Source of the DNA: Bacillus sp. CGMCC 1.16541 | Lineage (GTDB): Bacteria; Bacillota; Bacilli; Bacillales; Bacillaceae_H | Assembly (NCBI RefSeq): GCF_003184905.1 | Contig: NZ_QFRU01000005.1 | Location: 62,001-126,000 of the forward strand | Length of the DNA stretch: 64,000 nucleotides | Reading direction: 5' to 3' | Shown: piece by piece, positions 1 to 10,592 of the stretch | Layout: every line of letters starts with the position of its first letter | How positions within the stretch are numbered: the stretch's first letter is position 1 | Position numbers and translations under genes: made by a program | Notes under the pieces: model-generated | The model's database searches: none | What the model saw: only the letters and a program-made list of their open reading frames with translations | Told to the model about the DNA's origin: nothing

Positions 1-1649
1 CCTACACCTGTGTGGATAATGCGGACATTCACACCTTCAACATCAATCTTTTGAAGAGCTGCTGCTAATGCTTCTACAGAACCTTGTACGTCAGCTTTTA
101 CAATTAGGTTTAAGTCTTTCATTTCACCTTGCTTGATTTTCTCAAACAAATCATCAAGACTAACACGTGATTTTTCACCACGTTGTTGTTCTAATTGTTT
201 TTGAGCACGTGCTTCACCAATTTGACGAGCTTTTTTCTCATCTTCAAATACCATGAAGCGATCACCCGCTAATGGTACTTCGTTAAGACCTGTGATCTCA
301 ACTGGTGTAGACGGCCCCGCTTCTTTCACACGACGACCAAGATCGTTTACCATTGCACGTACACGCCCAAATGTATTACCTACAACAATCGGATCTCCAA
401 CACGTAGTGTACCGTTTTGAACTAGTAACGTTGCAACAGAACCGCGTCCTTTATCAAGTTGTGCTTCTACAACTGTTCCTAGTGCACGACGGCTTGGGTT
501 TGCTTTTAATTCTTCTACTTCACTAACTAATAAAATCATTTCAAGTAACTGATCAATACCTTCTCCTGATAATGCAGATAACTTACAGAAGATTGTATCT
601 CCGCCCCATTCTTCTGCTACAAGACCGTGTTCCATTAGCTCTTGCATTACACGTTCTGGGTTTGCGGATTCTTTATCCATTTTATTAACAGCTACAATAA
701 TAGGTACCTCTGCTGCTTTAGCATGGTTAATCGCTTCTATTGTTTGAGGCATTACTCCATCATCTGCTGCTACTACTAGGATTGTAATATCTGTTACTTG
801 CGCTCCACGTGCACGCATTGTTGTAAATGCAGCATGTCCTGGTGTATCAAGGAATGAGATTTTTTTATCATTAACCATTACTTGATAAGCACCGATATGC
901 TGTGTAATTCCACCTGCTTCTCCAGCCGTTACTTTTGTGTTACGAATTGAATCAAGAAGCGTTGTTTTACCATGGTCAACGTGACCCATGATCGTCACAA
1001 CTGGTGGACGCTCTTGTAGATTTTCTTCATCATCTGCAATATCCATTGTTTCGAAGTCCGCTTCGTCAACAACAATTTCTTCTTCTACAGGTACACCATA
1101 CTCCCCTGCAATTAATTCAATTGAATCTTTATCAAGCTCTTGGTTGATTGTGGCCATAACACCAAGCATAAATAGCTTTTTAATAATTTCTGATGGCTCT
1201 TTTCCTAACGCTTTTGCTAGTTCAGAAACCGTCATACTTCCAACAAATGTTACCTTTTCTGGTAACTCTTTTGTTTTTGGCTGTGGCTTTGGCGCTGACT
1301 GTGGTCGGTTGCCACCTTTTTGATTTCGGTTGTTGCCTTTTTTACCTTTATTTGCAGGCTTTTGAGATGGGTTATTTGGTTTCTTGCCATCACGGTTGTT
1401 AGGTTGAGGCTTTTTATTTGCAGGTTTCTCTTCACTTGTAGAGAACTCCTGATTGTATTTTTGATTAGCTGCTGATGGAGAAGGTGTATTCTCTTTTTTA
1501 TAAATAGAATCTAACTTTCCAATTGCATCTGCTTCAAGCGTACCCATATGGTTTGATACCTCGATGCCCATTTCACCTAGCTTCGAAATAACATCTTTAC
1601 TTGAAATATTAAGTTGTTTTGCATATTCATATACGCGTACTTTACTCAT
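1..1649 (-). CDS. infB: Translation initiation factor IF-2 (3' end cut off by window)
   Basis: GTPase that places fMet-tRNA on the 30S subunit and drives subunit joining. Only about the first 549 residues are in the window; the stop lies beyond base 1. The ATG at 1649 follows a GGGGGTGAAAG ribosome site. A short N-terminal IF2-N domain (residues 1-50) leads into a basic, low-complexity linker rich in K, N, Q, R and P. The G domain carries GHVDHGKT at 222-229, DTPGH at 268-272 and NKMD at 322-325. It is the last visible gene of the rimP-nusA-rnpM-rplGA-infB operon, 19 bases after rplGA. Identification is secure. Confidence 0.97.
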   Translation of the reverse strand, partial: MSKVRVYEYAKQLNISSKDVISKLGEMGIEVSNHMGTLEADAIGKLDSIYKKENTPSPSAANQKYNQEFSTSEEKPANKKPQPNNRDGKKPNNPSQKPANKGKKGNNRNQKGGNRPQSAPKPQPKTKELPEKVTFVGSMTVSELAKALGKEPSEIIKKLFMLGVMATINQELDKDSIELIAGEYGVPVEEEIVVDEADFETMDIADDEENLQERPPVVTIMGHVDHGKTTLLDSIRNTKVTAGEAGGITQHIGAYQVMVNDKKISFLDTPGHAAFTTMRARGAQVTDITILVVAADDGVMPQTIEAINHAKAAEVPIIVAVNKMDKESANPERVMQELMEHGLVAEEWGGDTIFCKLSALSGEGIDQLLEMILLVSEVEELKANPSRRALGTVVEAQLDKGRGSVATLLVQNGTLRVGDPIVVGNTFGRVRAMVNDLGRRVKEAGPSTPVEITGLNEVPLAGDRFMVFEDEKKARQIGEARAQKQLEQQRGEKSRVSLDDLFEKIKQGEMKDLNLIVKADVQGSVEALAAALQKIDVEGVNVRIIHTGV

Positions 1650-1668
1650 ACTTTCACCCCCAAAAGAA

Positions 1669-1974
1669 TTAATCGAGCATCGTAACTAGCTTACTGGCAA
1701 AGCCACCATCTAATACAGCTACAACGACACGGGCTTCTTTTCCTATCGCTTGCCCTAGTACGTAACGATCATCCACAAACTTCACTTGAACATTGTAGTG
1801 TGTACATTTGTCGGTTACTTTCTTTAATGTATTAGCTGATGCATCTTTTGCTAAGATGACTAACTTTGCATTTTGTTTTCGAACTTCTTTTACAACAAGT
1901 TCTTCACCAGAAATAATTTTACGAGCTCGATTTGCAAGTCCTAAAAAAGAGCGCCATCGTTCATCATTCTTCAC
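1669..1974 (-). CDS. rplGA: L7Ae-family RNA-binding protein YlxQ (RplGA)
   Basis: 101-residue protein of the L7Ae/L30e/S12e fold, the YlxQ family that sits between ylxR and infB in Firmicutes. It opens with a helix carrying the [15 protein letters not shown] motif, followed by LVILAKDAS and a [12 protein letters not shown] stretch typical of L7Ae-type proteins that bind kink-turn RNA. The role in the cell is not firmly known; a ribosome- or kink-turn-associated function is inferred from the family. Its ATG overlaps the rnpM stop by four bases, which suggests translational coupling. Confidence 0.9.
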   Translation of the reverse strand: MKNDERWRSFLGLANRARKIISGEELVVKEVRKQNAKLVILAKDASANTLKKVTDKCTHYNVQVKFVDDRYVLGQAIGKEARVVVAVLDGGFASKLVTMLD

Positions 1975-2252
1975 TTTGACTGTTTCTCCTTTTCCACAAG
2001 CGCTAGTAATTCATCATAAAGTTCTTCAGGAATTGCTACATTTAAATGGTTAGCTAAACTGTTTTTTTGTTTTGCTAACGCAATCGCTGCTTCATCTTTA
2101 CTTAAATAAGCTCCACGCCCGGACTTTTTACCAGTTAAATCAATCGACACGTCGCCTTCTTTTGATCGTACAATGCGTACAAGCTCTTTTTTAGGCTTCA
2201 TCTCTTGTGTTGCTACACATTTTCGCATCGGGACTTTTTTACGATTGTTCAC
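1971..2252 (-). CDS. rnpM: YlxR/DUF448 RNA-binding protein RnpM
   Basis: 93-residue YlxR (DUF448) protein. The family has been reported to bind the RNase P RNA and modulate its activity, hence the name RnpM. Family signatures are RKCVATQE near the N-terminus, a basic [11 protein letters not shown] strand and SGRGAYLS at about residues 43-50. The start is GTG at 2252, seven bases after AGAGGTG. It sits 13 bases downstream of nusA and overlaps rplGA by four bases. The family assignment is sure; the RNase P role is taken from the literature on the family, not read from the sequence. Confidence 0.9.
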   Translation of the reverse strand: MNNRKKVPMRKCVATQEMKPKKELVRIVRSKEGDVSIDLTGKKSGRGAYLSKDEAAIALAKQKNSLANHLNVAIPEELYDELLALVEKEKQSK

Positions 2253-2265
2253 CTGGTTTCACCTC

Positions 2266-3384
2266 TTATTCCATTTCTTCGTCATCTTCAACATCGAATG
2301 CATCTCGACTAACTAATGTATCTTGATGATTTTGAACGTAAATACCTTCTTGTTCTGCTTCAGATTGACTCTTAATATCGATTTTCCAACCTGTTAGTTT
2401 TGCTGCTAAACGAGCATTTTGTCCTCTTTTACCAATTGCTAGTGATAACTGATAATCAGGTACAATAACCGTTGTAGCTTTTCCTTCTTCATCTACCATT
2501 ACTTCAAGTACTTTTGATGGACTTAATGCATTTGCCACAAATTCAACCGGATCACTAGACCAGCGAACAATATCAATTTTCTCACCTTTTAGCTCATTTA
2601 CAACTGCTTGCACACGTTGACCTTTTGGACCTACACATGAACCAACTGGATCTACTTCATCATACTCTGAATGAACAGAGATCTTTGAACGGTCTCCCGC
2701 TTCACGTGCAACAGATTTTAATTCCACTGTGCCATCATAAATTTCAGGTACTTCTTTTTCAAACAAACGCTTTAAAAGACCCGGGTGCGTACGAGATACA
2801 TAGATTTGAGGCCCTTTTGTTGTACGCTCAACTTTTGTAATGTACACTTTAATGCGGTCATGTGGCTTGTACTGTTCGTTTGGCATTTGTTCCGTTTGTG
2901 GAAGTAATGCTTCAATTTTCCCAAGACTTACATAGATAAATCGTGCATCTTGTCTTTGAACAATTCCTGTCATAATATCTTCTTCACGATCGCTAAATTC
3001 AGAGTAAATAACTCCACGTTCTGCTTCACGTACACGTTGTGTTACAACCTGTTTTGCGGTTTGAGCTGCAATACGTCCAAAATCTTTAGGTGTCACTTCA
3101 ATCTCAACCACATCGTCTAACTGATAGTTTGGATTGATTAATTGTGCTTCCTCAACTGAAATTTCTAAACGAGGATCGTATACGTCAGCTACAACGTCTT
3201 TACGTGCAAACACACGCATTGTTCCTTTATCTAAATTCATATCTACTCTTACGTTATGCGCTTGATTAAAGTTTCGCTTGTAAGCAGAAATTAGTGCTGC
3301 TTCAATCGCATCAATAATGACATCTTTACTAATACCCTTCTCTTTTTCGAGTAAAATTAGGGCATCTAATAACTCGCTGCTCAT
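2266..3384 (-). CDS. nusA: Transcription termination/antitermination factor NusA
   Basis: RNA-polymerase-associated factor that increases pausing and intrinsic termination. 372 residues, the usual Bacillus length, without the C-terminal acidic repeats of the E. coli protein. The N-terminal RNAP-binding domain (1-125) is followed by S1 (about 130-200) and two KH domains; KH1 carries GSCVGPKGQRVQ and KH2 carries LAIGKRGQNARLA. The start is the ATG at 3384, ten bases after AAAGGGGG. An in-frame extension to 3414 is possible but has no ribosome site. It is cotranscribed with rimP, six or more bases downstream, and is probably autoregulated through the rimP leader. Confidence 0.97.
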   Translation of the reverse strand: MSSELLDALILLEKEKGISKDVIIDAIEAALISAYKRNFNQAHNVRVDMNLDKGTMRVFARKDVVADVYDPRLEISVEEAQLINPNYQLDDVVEIEVTPKDFGRIAAQTAKQVVTQRVREAERGVIYSEFSDREEDIMTGIVQRQDARFIYVSLGKIEALLPQTEQMPNEQYKPHDRIKVYITKVERTTKGPQIYVSRTHPGLLKRLFEKEVPEIYDGTVELKSVAREAGDRSKISVHSEYDEVDPVGSCVGPKGQRVQAVVNELKGEKIDIVRWSSDPVEFVANALSPSKVLEVMVDEEGKATTVIVPDYQLSLAIGKRGQNARLAAKLTGWKIDIKSQSEAEQEGIYVQNHQDTLVSRDAFDVEDDEEME

Positions 3385-3420
3385 CGTCGTTAATCCCCCT
3401 TTAATGATTACCATTCAACG

Positions 3421-3888
3421 TTAAAATACAATTGCTAACCTAGCAAATGCAACTTTGTCATACGGAAGGACTACTGTCTTTGTACGTGTTTTAATTTTCA
3501 CTACTAACGTAACAGTTTGTCCGTCAAATGATTGAAGTTCACCTTCAAACTCCTTCTCACCCTCAATTGGTTCGTATGTTTTTATGTATACATGTTTACC
3601 AACAGAACGTTCAAAGTCTGATTCCTTTTTAAGAGGTCGCTCAGCACCCGGAGAAGAGACTTCGAGGAAGTAGTTATGTTGAATTGGATCAAGCTCATCC
3701 ATTTTTTCACCTAATCGCTCACTCACAGTACCACAGTCCTCAATATCTACTCCTGTTTCAGAATCAATAAACACACGTAAAAACCAATTAGGACCTTCTT
3801 TTACATATTCAATATCAACAAGTTCTAAACTCATCTCTTGGAGAATAGGTGTCACTAATTCTTCTACAACTTCTGTTATCTTACTCAT
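3421..3888 (-). CDS. rimP: Ribosome maturation factor RimP
   Basis: 30S assembly factor of 155 residues (YlxS in B. subtilis, about 156). The N-terminal alpha/beta domain contains the family motif [16 protein letters not shown] (about residues 37-52) and [12 protein letters not shown] (about 76-87), followed by a C-terminal SH3-like barrel. The ATG at 3888 follows a strong AGGAGG. It is the first gene of the nusA-infB operon, with its own promoter just after polC and a leader of roughly 315 bases that carries a terminator-like hairpin. Confidence 0.95.
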   Translation of the reverse strand: MSKITEVVEELVTPILQEMSLELVDIEYVKEGPNWFLRVFIDSETGVDIEDCGTVSERLGEKMDELDPIQHNYFLEVSSPGAERPLKKESDFERSVGKHVYIKTYEPIEGEKEFEGELQSFDGQTVTLVVKIKTRTKTVVLPYDKVAFARLAIVF

Positions 3889-3990
3889 TCTATTCCTCCT
3901 TTCAAGAACCCTTCTCTTTAAAAGGCTTTCCTTGAGCTTATGTTATACGTTTTTTATATCTCTTATGAAAAAGAGTGATTGGTCATTGAT

Positions 3991-4016
3991 AAAAATTCCC
4001 TGCTAAAATAGCAGGG
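3991..4016 (-). terminator. Weak intrinsic terminator in the rimP leader (probable attenuator)
   Basis: On the minus strand a perfect 8-bp stem CCCTGCTA/TAGCAGGG (3998-4005 with 4009-4016) with a 3-base loop is followed by AATTTTTATC. The two A residues break the start of the U-tract, a feature known to make termination depend on NusA. It lies about 110 bases upstream of the rimP start and about 190 bases downstream of the proposed promoter. Confidence 0.65.
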
Positions 4017-4150
4017 TATCATAAGCTTGCTCTGTTAAAAATTAAAAACGAGCCTACGCACAATGAGCAATCTCGCCTGAAGCACTAGAAAGAAACGTAC
4101 TGCTACTTCCACGACTAGGACTTCACCTTACTAAGTAAACCCGTACCAAT

Positions 4151-4174
4151 AAGAAAGAGTGGGTTTCCCCACTC
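4151..4174 (-). terminator. Hairpin after polC, also first hairpin of the rimP leader
   Basis: A 7-bp stem GAGTGGG/CCCACTC (4157-4163 with 4168-4174), with a 4-base loop, is followed on the minus strand by TTTCTT. It can act as the polC terminator. Because the rimP promoter lies upstream of it, the same hairpin also opens the rimP leader RNA. Confidence 0.6.
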
Positions 4175-4208
4175 CTTCTTCGTCCGTATCCTTAGCATTT
4201 CCAACATT

Positions 4209-4237
4209 ACTATATCATAATCAACCTTTTTATGCAA
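4209..4237 (-). promoter_or_regulatory. Promoter of the rimP-nusA-infB operon
   Basis: Minus-strand TTGCAT (4232-4237), a 17-base spacer and TATAGT (4209-4214). It starts four bases after the polC stop. The -10 is one base off consensus and the spacing is ideal; the -35 is weaker. Confidence 0.55.
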
Positions 4238-4240
4238 ATG

Positions 4241-7200
4241 TTAGAAGAGCGAGAGCTGGTTTTGATCAGGAAGTGATCCTAAACAACCGTGGTTATCTAA
4301 ATACTCCAAAATAGTTTTTGATATTTTCCCACGCTGTTGTAAATCTTCTTTCGATAAGAATTCACCATCTGCTCTTGCTTTTACAATGTTAATTGCAGCG
4401 TTGGTACCAAGCCCTGGAATTGAATTGAATGGTGGAATAAGTTTATCTCCATCAATAATAAATTCACTTGCACTTGAACGATACAAGTCCACTTTCCCAA
4501 ACGAGTACCCTCGTTCGCACATTTCAAGTGACAATTCCAATACTGTTAGTAAGTTCTTTTCCTTCGGTGAAGCATCTAACCCTTTTCCATTAATCTCTTC
4601 AATTTTTGCACGAATAGCTGTAGAGCCCTTCACCATTGTATCAATATCAAAGTCATCCGCACGTACTGTAAAGTAAGCTGCATAATAAAGTAACGCGTGA
4701 TGCACTTTAAAATAAGCTATACGTACAGCCATTAGTACATAGGCTGCAGCATGGGCTTTTGGGAACATATATTTTATCTTCTTACAAGAATCAATATACC
4801 AAGCCGGTACATCATTTTTAATCATTTCCTCTTCAAATTCTGGTGATAACCCTTTTCCTTTACGTACAGATTCCATGATTTTAAATGCTAAGGAAGGTTC
4901 TAGTCCTTGATAGATTAAATAAACCATAATATCATCACGACAACCAATTACTTCACTAAGCGTACATGTTCCATTATGAATTAACTCTTGAGCATTACCT
5001 AACCATACATCAGTTCCATGCGATAACCCAGAAATTTGGACTAACTCTGAAAAAGTTGTCGGCTTCGTGTCTTCTAACATTTGACGAACAAACCGTGTAC
5101 CGAACTCAGGGATACCTAGTGTCCCTGTTTTACACATGATTTGCTCTTGTGTCACACCAAGAGATTCCGTTCCACTGAAAATCTTCATCACTTCCGGATC
5201 GTCAGTCGGGATGGTTTTAGGATCAATTCCACTTAAATCTTGAAGCATACGAATAACGGTTGGATCATCGTGTCCAAGTATATCAAGTTTTAGCACATTA
5301 TCATGAATTGAGTGGAAGTCAAAATGGGTGGTTCTCCATTCTGCACCTTTTGCATCAGCTGGATATTGAATTGGTGTAAAATCAAACACATCCATATAAT
5401 CAGGGATAACAATAATTCCTCCTGGATGCTGTCCTGTTGTTCTCTTTACACCTGTACACCCTGACACTAAACGATCTACTTCTGCGCCACGTAAATGAAG
5501 GTCGTGATCTCCTGCGTATCCTTTTACATATCCATAAGCTGTTTTTTCTGCTACCGTACCAATCGTACCCGCTCGATACACATTATCTTCTCCAAACAAC
5601 ACTTTTGTGTAATGATGCGCACGTGGTTGGTATTCACCTGAAAAGTTCAAGTCGATATCAGGAACTTTATCTCCTTTAAACCCAAGAAAGGTTTCAAATG
5701 GAATATCGTGTCCATCTTTTTTATACACACTACCGCAATTAGGACAGTCTTTATCTGGTAAGTCAAATCCTGACCCAACTGAACCATCATTAAAGAACTC
5801 CGAGTGTTTACACTCAGGACATACATAATGAGGTGGTAGGGGATTGACCTCTGTAATTTCTGTCATAGTGGCAACAAAAGAAGAGCCAACTGATCCACGC
5901 GAACCAACAAGATAACCATCATCTAATGATTTTTTTACAAGTTTATGAGAGATTAAATAAATAACCGCAAATCCATGTCCAATAATACTTTTTAACTCTT
6001 TTTCAAGACGGGCTTCAACAATTTCCGGTAATTCATCTCCATAAATGCTTTTTGCCATTGCATAACTCATTTCACGCATTTCTTCATCTGCGCCTTCAAT
6101 CTTCGGTGTGTACAATTCATCCTTAATTGGTTTAACTTCCTCAATCATTGCTGCTACTTTTTGTGTATTCGTTACAACAATTTCTTTTGCTTTTTCTTCT
6201 CCTAAGAACGAGAAACATTCTAGCATTTCATCTGTCGTTCGAAAGTGCACATTTGGTAATTGATGACGATTAAGTGGATTAGCTCCACCTTGTGAGCTAA
6301 CTAAAATTTTTCGGTATATCTTGTCTTCTGGATTTAAATAGTGAACATTTCCTGTTGCAACAACTGGTTTATTAAGCTTTTCACCGAGTTTTACGACGTT
6401 CCCAATGATTTCTTTTAGTGCTTGCTGATTATGAATCAAATCAAGTTCAATTAAATGGTCATAATTAGTCGGTGGTTGCACTTCAATATAATCATAAAAT
6501 TCCGCCGTTTGTTCAACCTCTTCAGGTGATTTTTGCATCATCCCTTCAAACACTTCACCTTTATCACAAGCTGTTCCAATTAATAATCCTTCACGTAACT
6601 TCTCAAGTTGAGACCTAGGAATACGTGGCACGCGATAAAAATATTCGAGGTGAGCAATCGAAACTAATTTAAATAGATTTTTTAACCCTCGATCGTTTTT
6701 AGCTAAGATTGTCACGTGATAAGGCCTTGCTCGCTGATAAGCATTCCCTTGTCCCATGTAATCATTTAATTGATTATGATGCGTAATGTCTTTCTCCAAT
6801 GTATCTTTTAACATTTTAGCTAACAAGTAGCCCGTTGCTTCTGCATCATATATCGCTCGGTGATGCTGTGTGAGGTCAACATCAAATTTCTTCGCTAATG
6901 TATTTAAACGATGGTTTTTCATATCAGGATATAAGAACCTTGCTAATTCCAGTGTATCAATGACCCCATTTGGCGCTTTTTCTAAACCTATTTTCTTCAG
7001 TCCTACGTTTAAGAACCCCATATCAAAACTGGCATTATGGGCAACTAAAATTGCATCACCCATCCAATCATGAAACTTTTTTAGCACCTCTTCTACCTCA
7101 GGCGCCTCTTGAACCATGTCATCTGTAATACCAGTTAAATCAATGGTTGTTGCTGATAGAGGATGGTGAGGGTTAGCAAATGACTCAAATCGGTCAATAA

Positions 7201-8548
7201 TCTCTCCTTCCTTCATCTTAACAGCAGCAAGTTCAATAATTGTATCATACACAGCTGAGAGGCCCGTTGTTTCTACGTCGAACACAACATATGTTGCTTC
7301 AGTTAAATCAATAGGTTGGGCATTATAAGCAATGGGGACACCATCATCAACAAGATTCGCTTCGACACCATAAAGAATCTTAATGCCATTTTTCTTACCA
7401 GCTGAATACGCTTCTGGAAATGACTGAGCAACTGCATGGTCTGTGATAGCAATGGCTTCATGTCCCCACTTTTTAGCTTGTGCTACTAATTTACTAACAG
7501 GTGTCACAGCGTCCATTTGGCTCATTGGTGTGTGCAAATGCAGCTCAACACGCTTGTCTCCTTCAGGAGCTGTGTCTTTTCGCTCTTGTGGTTGGATTTC
7601 GTTCACATCTTTCCCGATCATCACAAGGTCACGTACAAACGTATCGTTTTGTACACTTCCTTTCACTTTCAACCACATGCCTTTTTTAATGGCTTGTAAC
7701 AGTGGGATGTCTTCTTTATCACGCGAGAACATTTTGACCATAATGGAATCTGTATAATCTGTAATTTTGAATACCAGTAACGTTCTTCCACTACGTAGCT
7801 CTTTTGTCTCTGCATCAAACACATATCCTTGAATTGCGATTGCTTTCTCTTCATCATTAATGGATTGAATCGTTTTAATTTCATCCTTAATGGTATATCC
7901 AATCGTGACAGGACCTGTTGGACCCTCACCGTCTTGTTGTTCTTTTTCTTTATTTTGCATATCAGTAATGGCTTGCAATACCCGTTCTTTGTCTTCTTGC
8001 TCTTTCTGCTCAACAAACTTACTATATTCCTCTTGAGAGTGAACCACTTCTGTGACAACTTGCAAAGTCGGAAAGCCATATGCAGTGTATTGATCACTAA
8101 TAAGCTGACCATACTTTTTCTTCAACGCTATTCCTTCTGCATCATTTCGAACACATAACTGTAGCTTAATTCCACTAGAGGTTGGTTCTTGTTCTTTCAA
8201 TAAGGATAAAAATAGCGGTGAAATGCCTTGCAATTCACTTACACAATGTTGCCAGTATGCTTGTATATCATTTTCTTGACATTCTTTGTCATCTGTTCGA
8301 ATCGAAAAGGACACGTTGGCAATATGTGAAAATTTTGCTTTCATTTGTGTTAAAAGCATTTCATATAGTTGAAAGGGCAATACTTTTTTGACATAAAGAT
8401 GAAAATGCCATTTTTTTTGCTCTTTATGAATCACGACTTTTTCAATAGCTCCTTGCTCAAAATAAGGAACTACTTGATCACTCGTTAACTCTAATTGTTG
8501 CAATAGCAAAGCAAATCTCTCTTTTTGTTCTGCTGATTGTGGGCTCAC
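4241..8548 (-). CDS. polC: DNA polymerase III alpha subunit, PolC type
   Basis: Main replicative polymerase of Firmicutes, with built-in 3'-5' exonuclease. 1435 residues against about 1437 in B. subtilis. Order: N-terminal domain and OB fold (about 220-310), first PHP segment with [14 protein letters not shown] (about 334-347), DEDD exonuclease starting [10 protein letters not shown] (about 422), second PHP segment, zinc site CPEC...CPNCG (about 907-935), polymerase palm with PDIDLNFSG (about 961-969) holding catalytic aspartates, and the C-terminal helix-hairpin region ending QLSLF. The start is GTG at 8548 after GGGGGGGAG. It is transcribed alone between two hairpins. Confidence 0.98.
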   Translation of the reverse strand: MSPQSAEQKERFALLLQQLELTSDQVVPYFEQGAIEKVVIHKEQKKWHFHLYVKKVLPFQLYEMLLTQMKAKFSHIANVSFSIRTDDKECQENDIQAYWQHCVSELQGISPLFLSLLKEQEPTSSGIKLQLCVRNDAEGIALKKKYGQLISDQYTAYGFPTLQVVTEVVHSQEEYSKFVEQKEQEDKERVLQAITDMQNKEKEQQDGEGPTGPVTIGYTIKDEIKTIQSINDEEKAIAIQGYVFDAETKELRSGRTLLVFKITDYTDSIMVKMFSRDKEDIPLLQAIKKGMWLKVKGSVQNDTFVRDLVMIGKDVNEIQPQERKDTAPEGDKRVELHLHTPMSQMDAVTPVSKLVAQAKKWGHEAIAITDHAVAQSFPEAYSAGKKNGIKILYGVEANLVDDGVPIAYNAQPIDLTEATYVVFDVETTGLSAVYDTIIELAAVKMKEGEIIDRFESFANPHHPLSATTIDLTGITDDMVQEAPEVEEVLKKFHDWMGDAILVAHNASFDMGFLNVGLKKIGLEKAPNGVIDTLELARFLYPDMKNHRLNTLAKKFDVDLTQHHRAIYDAEATGYLLAKMLKDTLEKDITHHNQLNDYMGQGNAYQRARPYHVTILAKNDRGLKNLFKLVSIAHLEYFYRVPRIPRSQLEKLREGLLIGTACDKGEVFEGMMQKSPEEVEQTAEFYDYIEVQPPTNYDHLIELDLIHNQQALKEIIGNVVKLGEKLNKPVVATGNVHYLNPEDKIYRKILVSSQGGANPLNRHQLPNVHFRTTDEMLECFSFLGEEKAKEIVVTNTQKVAAMIEEVKPIKDELYTPKIEGADEEMREMSYAMAKSIYGDELPEIVEARLEKELKSIIGHGFAVIYLISHKLVKKSLDDGYLVGSRGSVGSSFVATMTEITEVNPLPPHYVCPECKHSEFFNDGSVGSGFDLPDKDCPNCGSVYKKDGHDIPFETFLGFKGDKVPDIDLNFSGEYQPRAHHYTKVLFGEDNVYRAGTIGTVAEKTAYGYVKGYAGDHDLHLRGAEVDRLVSGCTGVKRTTGQHPGGIIVIPDYMDVFDFTPIQYPADAKGAEWRTTHFDFHSIHDNVLKLDILGHDDPTVIRMLQDLSGIDPKTIPTDDPEVMKIFSGTESLGVTQEQIMCKTGTLGIPEFGTRFVRQMLEDTKPTTFSELVQISGLSHGTDVWLGNAQELIHNGTCTLSEVIGCRDDIMVYLIYQGLEPSLAFKIMESVRKGKGLSPEFEEEMIKNDVPAWYIDSCKKIKYMFPKAHAAAYVLMAVRIAYFKVHHALLYYAAYFTVRADDFDIDTMVKGSTAIRAKIEEINGKGLDASPKEKNLLTVLELSLEMCERGYSFGKVDLYRSSASEFIIDGDKLIPPFNSIPGLGTNAAINIVKARADGEFLSKEDLQQRGKISKTILEYLDNHGCLGSLPDQNQLSLF

Positions 8549-8586
8549 TTCGCTCCCCCCCTTATTCGTTCATTTCACTGTTTGTT

Positions 8587-8595
8587 ATTTTAACA
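8587..8595 (-). promoter_or_regulatory. Candidate extended -10 promoter for polC
   Basis: Minus strand TGT followed by TAAAAT (-10 at 8587-8592), about 35 bases upstream of the GTG start. No good -35 is seen at 17 bases, so the call rests on the TGn extension alone. Confidence 0.4.
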
Positions 8596-8620
8596 TAAAG
8601 ATCATTCAAAAAAGAAGAGA

Positions 8621-8669
8621 AGATAAGGCTGATTCAAAAAGGGTCACAAACACCTTTTTGAATCAGCCT
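8621..8669 (-). terminator. proS terminator, long perfect stem
   Basis: A perfect 17-bp inverted repeat (8626-8642 with 8653-8669, arm beginning AGGCTGATTC), with a 10-base loop, lies 16 bases after the proS stop. The following minus-strand sequence is pyrimidine-rich (TATCTTCTCTTC) rather than pure T. Confidence 0.75.
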
Positions 8670-8685
8670 CCTCTATAGATAACAA

Positions 8686-10389
8686 TTATTTAGTTGTGAG
8701 TAATTGTTGAATCGTTTGTTGTAACTCTGCGACAGCAACTTCTAATTGTTCACCTGTTTCACGAACCTTTACTTCTACAATTCCCTCTGAAGCACGTTTA
8801 CCAATTGTAACACGCACCGGTACACCGATAAGGTCAGAATCAGCAAATTTAACACCTGGTCGCTCTTGACGATCGTCAAGCAATACTTCATAACGGTTAT
8901 CTAACAATTCATTATATAATTGTTCAGCCACTTCTTTTTGTTCTTCATTTTTCATATTCACTGGGATTAAGTGAACATGGTAAGGGGCTACTGCCGTTGG
9001 CCAAATTAGACCATTCTCGTCATTGAATTGTTCAGCAATAGCTGCTAGTATACGAGATACTCCAATACCGTAACAACCCATGATCATTGGTTGAGTACGT
9101 CCATTTTCATCTAAGTATGTTGCATTCATTGCTTCACTATAACGTGTACCAAGCTTGAATACATGTCCTACTTCAATTCCTTTAGCAAACTTAATGATAC
9201 CTTGTCCATCTGGAGAAGGATCACCTTCTTTAATAAAGCGCAGATCAACATATTCAGCTTTGAAATCACGCTCTGGGTTGACTCCTTTATAATGGTAGCC
9301 TTCTTTGTTTGCTCCGCAAATACCATTCACAACAGCTTGTACACCATTATCTGCAATTACTTCGATACCTTCTGGTAATGCAATTGGTCCAAGAGAACCA
9401 ACGGCACAATTCATCGCTTGTTTTGTTTCTTCCGCTGAAGCTAATTCTACTACAGATGCTTCAAAATAATTTTTCACTTTAATGTCATTTACTTCATGAT
9501 CTCCACGTACTAAAACAAGAACATAACGATCATCAACTTTGAAAAGTAATGATTTAATACATTTGGCTTCTTCTACGTTAAAGAACTTTGCCACTTCTTC
9601 GATTGTTTTTTCATTCGGTGTTTCAACTTTTTCTAATGACTCTTCCGCTACATTTTCTTTTTCATATGTTGTCACAACAGGCGCCATTTCAACATTTGCT
9701 GCGTAAGAAGATGTATCTGAATAAGCAATCGTATCTTCCCCGATTTCTGATAACACCATAAATTCATGCGTATCTTTTCCACCCATGGCGCCAGAATCCG
9801 CAATTACTGCACGGAAGTTCAGGCCACATCTTGCGAAGATTCGACTATAGGCATTATACATTTTGTCATACACTTCATCTAAGCTTTCTTGTGACGCATG
9901 GAATGAATAAGCATCTTTCATAATGAATTCACGACCACGTAATAAACCAAAGCGCGGACGCTTTTCATCACGAAACTTTGTTTGAATTTGATACAGATTA
10001 AGTGGTAAGCGCTTATATGATTTGATTTCATCACGTAATAAACTTGTAATAACTTCTTCATGTGTTGCACCTAGTGCAAATTCACGTTGATGACGATCTT
10101 TCATTCGCATTAACTCAGGACCATACGAATACCATCGACCTGATTCTTGCCATAATTCAGCTTGTTGTAAAGCTGGCATTAATAATTCAACCGAACCTGC
10201 GCGGTCCATCTCTTCTCGAACAATTTGCTCTACCTTTTGTAACACGCGTTTTCCTAGTGGTAAAAAGCTATAGACACCACTCGAGTTTTGACGCATATAT
10301 CCGGCACGTAGCAATAGCTGATGACTTTTCACTTCTGCATCTGCTGGAACTTCTCTTAATGTTGGAATTAATGTAGAACTTTGTCTCAT
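8686..10389 (-). CDS. proS: Prolyl-tRNA synthetase (bacterial type with editing insert)
   Basis: Charges tRNA-Pro with proline. 567 residues (B. subtilis 564). Class II motif 1 falls in the N-terminal 80 residues, motif 2 near [21 protein letters not shown] (about 137-157), and motif 3 in the [13 protein letters not shown] segment (about 443-455), followed by the anticodon-binding domain. The long region about 225-405 between motifs 2 and 3 is the INS/YbaK-like editing domain that clears mischarged Ala-tRNA-Pro. ATG at 10389 follows AGAGGTG; an upstream in-frame extension to 10407 lacks a ribosome site. It is transcribed separately from rseP, which ends in its own terminator. Confidence 0.97.
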   Translation of the reverse strand: MRQSSTLIPTLREVPADAEVKSHQLLLRAGYMRQNSSGVYSFLPLGKRVLQKVEQIVREEMDRAGSVELLMPALQQAELWQESGRWYSYGPELMRMKDRHQREFALGATHEEVITSLLRDEIKSYKRLPLNLYQIQTKFRDEKRPRFGLLRGREFIMKDAYSFHASQESLDEVYDKMYNAYSRIFARCGLNFRAVIADSGAMGGKDTHEFMVLSEIGEDTIAYSDTSSYAANVEMAPVVTTYEKENVAEESLEKVETPNEKTIEEVAKFFNVEEAKCIKSLLFKVDDRYVLVLVRGDHEVNDIKVKNYFEASVVELASAEETKQAMNCAVGSLGPIALPEGIEVIADNGVQAVVNGICGANKEGYHYKGVNPERDFKAEYVDLRFIKEGDPSPDGQGIIKFAKGIEVGHVFKLGTRYSEAMNATYLDENGRTQPMIMGCYGIGVSRILAAIAEQFNDENGLIWPTAVAPYHVHLIPVNMKNEEQKEVAEQLYNELLDNRYEVLLDDRQERPGVKFADSDLIGVPVRVTIGKRASEGIVEVKVRETGEQLEVAVAELQQTIQQLLTTK

Positions 10390-10516
10390 AACATCGCACC
10401 TCTTCAATAACTATATGAATGATTTCAAAAACTAATAAATAATAAACGTACTGAACTCTCTAAAGACAAACTCTTTAACATTCAGAATGGGATGACACAC
10501 TAACAATCCTTTATTC

Positions 10517-10522
10517 ATTATA
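10517..10522 (-). promoter_or_regulatory. Candidate -10 box of a proS promoter
   Basis: A consensus TATAAT on the minus strand, 20 bases after the rseP terminator and about 130 bases upstream of proS. The -35 region is poor. The leader between it and proS shows no T-box specifier or antiterminator structure. Confidence 0.35.
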
Positions 10523-10540
10523 ATGGTTTAACAGCTTATT

Positions 10541-10578
10541 AGAAAAGTTAGACATGAAGAAAAATCTCCATGTCTAAC
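10541..10578 (-). terminator. rseP terminator
   Basis: A perfect 10-bp stem GTTAGACATG/CATGTCTAAC (10547-10556 with 10569-10578) followed on the minus strand by TTTTCT, just downstream of the rseP stop. Confidence 0.8.
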
Positions 10579-10592
10579 AATCTTTTTACATT

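Larger units (their letters stand above)
3889..4205 (-). promoter_or_regulatory. Long structured 5' leader of the rimP-nusA-infB operon
   Basis: This gap of about 350 bases between polC and rimP holds no gene. It carries, in order of transcription, a promoter, a GAGTGGG/CCCACTC hairpin, about 130 bases of moderately G+C-rich sequence unlike ordinary A+T-rich spacer, a second CCCTGCTA/TAGCAGGG hairpin with a weak T-tract, and about 100 bases to the RimP start. The layout matches a transcription-attenuation leader. NusA-dependent autoregulation of this operon by leader termination has been reported in B. subtilis; applying that here is inference. Confidence 0.7.

Noticed and set aside
988-1323. 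111-codon open frame on the plus strand opposite infB, and many like it opposite other genes
   Set aside because: Serine- and phenylalanine-rich translations that mirror the codons of the real minus-strand gene; no ribosome sites or recognisable domains.
7669-8112. 147-codon frame within polC on the same strand in another frame
   Set aside because: It lies wholly inside the conserved polC frame, is lysine-rich in the way an out-of-frame read of that gene would be, and polC is full length.
10390-10592. Possible T-box riboswitch before proS
   Set aside because: No specifier loop with a proline codon in a stem, no T-box sequence and no terminator/antiterminator pair; the only hairpin belongs to the rseP terminator.
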